Assembly: GCA_019059635.1 (NCBI GenBank)
Contig: JAGVRJ010000001.1
Location: 1,736,001-1,800,000, forward strand
Direction of reading: 5' to 3'
Source of the DNA: Proales similis
Taxonomy: Eukaryota; Rotifera; Eurotatoria; Ploima; Proalidae
DNA length: 64,000 nt
The position numbers were made by a program, and so were the translations under genes. The number at the start of each line of letters is the position of its first letter. Position 1 is the stretch's first letter. Below, piece by piece: positions 59,213 through 64,000 of this stretch. A model generated the notes under the pieces. The model ran no database searches. It had not been told where the DNA came from and saw only the letters and a program-made list of their open reading frames with translations.

Positions 59213-59975
59213 AATGGCAAAAGGCCTTTTAAAACGCTTTATTCATCCAAGCTTTTTTACTTCTAGCTGAAATTATCTACCTTGGCACCCTTAAACTAAT
59301 CTTGTATGTTGGTCTATTAAATAAATTAAAATGAATTATACTTAAATTAGCCGAAATTCATCAAACTTAGTGGCGATTATGAGCAATAAATATATGAAAA
59401 CTAATCAAAACTAATGACCTGAGGAACGATTGATGGTTGAATTTTTCGAACTCTCTGGTTGCTTTAACCTAATCTTATGGTCTAAGTCGCTTGGGGCGAG
59501 CTTAAAGAATGAAGAATGCTTTCATTCTGAAATTCATTATCGACTTATCAGATAAAATTTTGCTTCATAAACTATTGGCAAACACTACTCCCTTAAAGAA
59601 TTGATCTAGTGCACGAATAAAAATGAGAGAGACGCCAAATGTTTTGTTTATGAATCTTCGATAAGCTAAGGAGAAAATTTATTGTGCTAACTTGCTCGAC
59701 AGGCGCTTGTAAAATATACGTCAAGACTTTTGCTCAAGGTTGAGTAAGGCGTGCGTTTCAAATTGCTGAGCTTGCCTCTATGTGGCAACCTAAAAGGTTC
59801 AATTGGGATGTCCTTTCAATAGCTAAGCACGATATTTCTCATTAAACTGATCTTTGATCTGTTTAGAATTGAATTTTAAGAACTAGGTTAGGCTAAATTC
59901 ATATTACTCAGTCGTTACAGAATACTTCTATAACTCTACGAAAACCCGACGCCTGGATTTTCATCAGAGACTACA
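59213..59975. other. Intergenic region
   Basis: AT-rich, with polyadenylation-like AATAAA signals after the neuropeptide gene (near 59320 and 59385). No coding exon seen. Confidence 0.4.
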
Positions 59976-60845
59976 ATGAATGATTCAAGCAGTTCAAATT
60001 ATGATCTGCATTCCGATAAGATTGGATTTACATCTCCGTCGGCGTCCGTCAGTCCTCAACTGTATGGCTTACAGTCAAATGCTATAGAAGAGTTCCGCAA
60101 TTTGTTCTTGGAGAACTACTTGGAGAAAAATAAGATTGGTCGCAAATCAAAAAAGAACTCAAATGAAAACGAAAGAACTCCATCTACATTCAGTATAAGA
60201 CGCAATAACCCGTCGAAAAGGGACAGATCAACGAGAGAGAAACTGAATCCCATGCGTCCCTACAACTATAAAGATCAAAAAATGTTTATAAATAAAGAAC
60301 GTCAGGATGATGTTCAGTCTTCATTTAGTTTACATTCATGCCCTCTCTCTTATGAACATTACATGTTTGAAGAAACCTTTATTAGCCGTTCATTGTCTAG
60401 TGGCAAACACGGAGTAGAACATATGTTTGTTCCCCAACGAGATTTTTACTTTTCTTCTAGCAGCCATTCAATCAACCTAAACAGCATGCCAGCTAACGAA
60501 AACAATATATTAAATTGCGAAGAGTTAAACCTGCCTACAAGTGATTTTGAGTTAAGCAATCAAGCAAGTTCATTTTCTTCGTATGACAAAGATATAAGTC
60601 AAGGCGAACTAGTTTCCATTCCGGAACAATACCACATTGGCTACTTCTCGAAAAATCATCGTCAAGGTATATTAATCATATTTTAATTTAAAAGATAAAA
60701 GCGACAAGCCATAAATTCAAATAAAACAGGTGGAGCGAAGATGGAATATGATATGGACGATTTGAACGAAGTGCTTCTTAGGCTAGACAGTGACGAAGGC
60801 GCGGAGCTTAAGATTTTTAACCTCGAAGAAGAGATTCAACTTTAG
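59976..60845 (+). CDS. Unrecognised disordered protein
   Basis: Two exons: 59976 to about 60665 and about 60729 to 60845. They splice at QG|GAK and give about 270 residues. The first exon is rich in Ser/Asn with basic stretches (RRNNPSKRDRSTREKLNP). The second encodes an acidic helix (YDMDDLNEVLLRLDSDEGAELKIFNLEEE) and ends EIQL. I see no catalytic motif, signal peptide or membrane helix. It looks like an intrinsically disordered regulatory protein with a conserved-looking C-terminal peptide. Function unknown. Confidence 0.6.
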
Positions 60846-61082
60846 ATCGTTCTCATCTTGGTCAGATTTCGATGATAAATAAACAATAAATTATATTTTT
60901 TGAATAGGCATGAAATACCGAAATGGAAAGACTGGGTCTTTTATTGAAATTCAATCAAAAAATAAAACAATTAATTGTTTGATGGTTCTAAGATAAAGTT
61001 AAAATCTGAAATGACAACTTTCATTGTTCTTAAATGGTTAATAGACATGAAAAGAATGACATAATTTAGAAGAAGCTTAAAA

Positions 61083-64000
61083 TTAGACACAAGTCCCACA
61101 AGAAAAAGCGCATATTTTCGGAATTGGCTGGTCGCCCAAAATGAAGATATAGCTGCAGAATTGATTGGCCGCATAGTAAGGACAGTTGCTGTTACCGTCA
61201 ACACACTCACCAGGGAGTGTGCTCCGCGTGGTAGAAGTGGTTGTGGTGGGTAAAAATTGACATCTACTGCCAAAATATCCGAACGGACAGAAGCATTCAT
61301 AGTATGGATAACTAGAGAGATTAAGAATGCATCTTCCCGAGTTCAAGCAAACTGGGCTTCCGTCCGACCGAAAACATGGGTTAAATGAAGTTTCGCAACG
61401 GGTTCCTAATAAGAAAAATTAGATAACTAATAAAAATATTATAGGTTCTTACCTGTAAATAGCGGTAAACAATTACAACGAGCTATGCCAAAAAAGGAAT
61501 CAAAAAAACATGTTCCACCATTTCGGCATGTTGATGATGTACACTGTTGAGCCTGATTAATCTCGCAAAAACTGCCAGTAAATCCGGTACGGCACGTACA
61601 AAAGACAGTGGGCGGGGAAGAAACAAACTGAATAGGAGAACATGTTGCTTGATTCAGACAAGGGTTTGAGTTACATGGGTTTTGATATTCACAAAGGTAT
61701 CCGGTAAATGAAAGGGGACAAGCACATATCGCGGTTGTAAAACCAGTAGGAATACATTGACCACCATTTGAACAAGGGTTTGGATTACAAACAATTTCTA
61801 AAATAATTTTCTAGAATAAAATGATGCAAGAAAAAACAGAAAAAGGTAGTAACCTGAAACATTGAAAAAACTAGTAGTAATAGGAGATAGTGTAGTTGAA
61901 GTTGTAGACGAAGAGAGAGTAATAGAAGGAGAAGTAATAAATATTGATGAAGTAGTAGTAGAAGACGTCGAAGTGGTACTGGTAGTGGGAGCTTCGGTCG
62001 TCGTAGTGGTGCTGGTAGTTGGAGCCTGTGTAGTTGAAGTGGTACTGGTAGTGGGGGCTTCGGTCGTCGTAGTGGTACTGGTATTGGGGGCCTGTGTGGT
62101 CGTAGTAGTGATGCTAGTTGGAGCCTGTGTAGTTGAAGTGGTGCTGGTAGTTGGAGCCTGTGTAGTTGAAGTGGTGCTGGTAGTTGGAGCCTGTGTAGTT
62201 GAAGTAGTGCTGGTAGTTGGAGCCTGTGTGGTCGTAGTAGTGCTGGTAGTGGGGGCTTCGGTCGTCGTAGTGGTACTGGTATTGGGGGCCTGTGTGGTCG
62301 TAGTAGTGCTGCTAGTTGGAGCCTGTGTAGTTGAAGTGGTGCTGGTAGTTGGAGCCTGTGTAGTTGAAGTGGTGCTGGTAGTTGGAGCCTGTGTAGTTGA
62401 AGTAGTGCTGGTAGTTGGAGCCTGTGTAGTTGAAGTAGTGCTGGTAGTTGGAGCCTGTGTGGTCGTAGTAGTGCTGGTAGTGGGGGCTTCGGTCGTCGTA
62501 GTGGTACTGGTAGTGGGGGCTTCGGTCGTCGTAGTGGTACTGGTATTGGGGGCCTGTGTGGTCGTAGTAGTGCTGCTAGTTGGAGCCTGTGTAGTTGAAG
62601 TGGTGCTGGTAGTGGGAGCTTCGGTCGTCGTAGTGGTACTGGTAGTGGGGGCCTGTGTGGTCGTAGTAGTGCTGGTAGTTGGAGCCTGTGTGGTCGTAGT
62701 AGTGCTGGTAGTGGGAGCTTCGGTCGTCGTAGTGGTACTGGTAGTGGGGGCTTCGGTCGTCGTAGTGGTACTGGTATTGGGGGCCTGTGTGGTCGTAGTA
62801 GTGCTGGTAGTTGGAGCCTGTGTAGTTGAAGTGGTACTGGTATTGGGGGCCTGTGTGGTCGTAGTAGTGCTGGTAGTGGGAGCTTCGGTCGTCGTAGTGG
62901 TACTGGTATTGGGGGCCTGTGTGGTCGTAGTAGTGCTGGTAGTTGGAGCCTGTGTAGTTGAAGTGGTGCTGGTAGTGGGAGCTTCGGTCGTCGTAGTGGT
63001 ACTGGTAGTGGGGGCCTGTGTGGTCGTAGTAGTGCTGGTAGTTGGAGCCTGTGTGGTCGTAGTAGTGCTGGTAGTTGGAGCCTGTGTGGTCGTAGTAGTG
63101 GTACTGGTAGTGGGGGCCTGTGTGGTCGTAGTAGTACTGGTAGTGGGGGCCTGTGTGGTCGTAGTAGTGCTGGTAGTTGGAGCCTGTGTGGTCGTAGTAG
63201 TGCTGGTAGTTGGAGCCTGTGTAGTTGAAGTGGTGCTGGTAGTTGGAGCCTGTGTGGTCGTAGTGGTACTGGTAGTGGGAGCTTCGGTCGTCGTAGTGGT
63301 ACTGGTAGTGGGGGCTTCGGTCGTCGTAGTGGTACTGGTATTGGGGGCCTGTGTGGTCGTAGTAGTGCTGCTAGTTGGAGCCTGTGTAGTTGAAGTGGTG
63401 CTGGTAGTTGGAGCCTGTGTGGTCGTAGTAGTGCTGGTAGTGGGAGCTTCGGTCGTCGTAGTGGTACTGGTAGTGGGAGCTTCGGTCGTCGTAGTTGTAC
63501 TGGTAGTGGGAGCTTCGGTCGTCGTAGTGGCACTGGTAGTGGGGGCCTGTGTGGTCGTAGTAGTGCTGGTAGTTGGAGCCTGTGTAGTTGAACTCGTAAT
63601 GATAGTTTGTTGGGTTGTTGAAGTTGTCGTCGTGCTTGTCACCAGTACATCACAAACAGTTCCAGTTGTTCCATCAAGACATACACATTCAAAACCTCCC
63701 GACGTAAATGTTATACATATTCCACCATTTAAACAGGGATTGGATTCGCAATCGTCACGTGCCTCGCATGTTGGACCGCTAAACGGGCTGTTACATTGGC
63801 AACTCGCAGTTATTCCCATGTTTATACACTATTTTTTATATTAGAAAAAATTTTATAATTCATTACACTTAAGCTTACCGTTCCGTTGTTTCTGCATGGG
63901 CTATTTCGGCAAGGTTGCTCTTCATAGGTTTTATTATTATTTTCGCTCCGAAAAGTTGAAGTTCTTTTTTACCTATTTCGCATGTTGCGCCTACTAGATT
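61083..64000 (-). CDS. EGF-mucin-ShK-like secreted protein (5' end outside window)
   Basis: Partial: the gene runs off the right edge. From its 5' side inside the window are EGF-like modules (PCRNSPCRNNGTV; CQCNSPFSGPTCE; DCESNPCLNGGICITF...CVCLDGTTGTVC). A very long Thr/Ser-rich mucin block follows (about 63590-61970, units of TTSTTTTTEAP or QAP, 11 residues each). Four more EGF modules come next (for example CNPNPCSNGGQC, CRNGGTCFF, CLNSGRC...CFCPFGYFGSRC). A short linker and a ShK-like Cys-rich C-terminus (CPYYAANQFCS...CAFSCGTCV) end the protein. The Thr-rich stem should be densely O-glycosylated. A glycocalyx, cuticle or surface-coat role is inferred. Confidence 0.85.
61975..63590. repeat. 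33-bp mucin tandem array, about 49 units
   Basis: The 33-bp unit (11 codons) varies by a few bases: GAA or CAA at the Glu/Gln position, TCA/ACT at one Ser/Thr position and AAT/ACT at Asn/Thr. Units fall into a few sub-types that recur in blocks, which points to unequal exchange. The array lacks stops in several frames on both strands. Confidence 0.95.

Noticed and set aside
61785-63533. Pro/Leu-rich 582-codon frame on the minus strand
   Set aside because: Another frame of the same array; no flanking domains.
61862-63844. Open frame of 660 codons on the plus strand opposite the mucin block
   Set aside because: It is the reverse complement of a stop-free 33-bp array, and its product is a Val/Gly-rich low-complexity string. 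The minus-strand frame has EGF modules at both ends.

Overview
The window comes from the nuclear genome of an invertebrate animal. Most genes are split by short spliceosomal introns, mostly about 45-100 bp with GT-AG ends, and the standard code applies. Several families are animal-specific: FoxJ2/3, papilin, a Kirre/SYG-1-type Ig receptor, a glutamate transporter, perilipin, a neuronal calcium sensor and DAP1. Gaps between genes are often only 150-300 bp, so the genome is compact. The sequence alone does not let me name the phylum. I see no transposon, viral or bacterial insert, CRISPR array or convincing tRNA gene. All exon joins are my own reading from splice signals, frame continuity and family similarity.

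Region 1-5.5 kb: two tandem copies of an unrecognised gene (coiled coil, proline-rich repeat, hydrophobic segments) flank a divergently read ARM-TIR-SAM gene. The copies share exon lengths and a TATA-containing promoter block. Region 6-9.1 kb: a FoxJ2/3 transcription factor (+) and a myristoylated neuronal calcium sensor (-). Region 9.1-18.5 kb: a long regulatory gap, then a papilin-like matrix gene (+) with 6 CCxDG modules, 12 Kunitz, WAP, 7 Ig and PLAC modules. Region 18.6-25.8 kb, all minus: a BLVRB/NmrA-like reductase, perilipin, RGP1 (Rab6-GEF subunit) and ACAD9-like dehydrogenase.

Region 26-34.7 kb: an intronless secreted LRR gene (+), a JMY/WHAMM actin nucleator (-) and ILVBL/HACL2 (+). 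Region 34.8-41 kb: a USP22-type SAGA deubiquitinase (-), ribosomal protein L7 (+), exosome subunit EXOSC7 (-) and phosphoglycerate dehydrogenase (-). Region 42.4-52.3 kb: RhoGDI (+), protein disulfide isomerase (-, intronless), a Tctex-type dynein light chain (+), an EAAT-type glutamate transporter (+) and a five-Ig Kirre-like receptor (-).

Region 54.5-64 kb: an FBXL2/20-type F-box protein with a C-terminal CaaX-like end (+), DAP1 (+), a candidate amidated neuropeptide precursor (+), an unrecognised disordered protein (+), and the 3' part of an EGF-mucin-ShK-like secreted protein (-) that runs off the right edge. The genes are mostly unrelated housekeeping and signalling functions with no shared pathway. 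The most novel material is the duplicated family around the TIR gene, the neuropeptide candidate and the intronless LRR protein.
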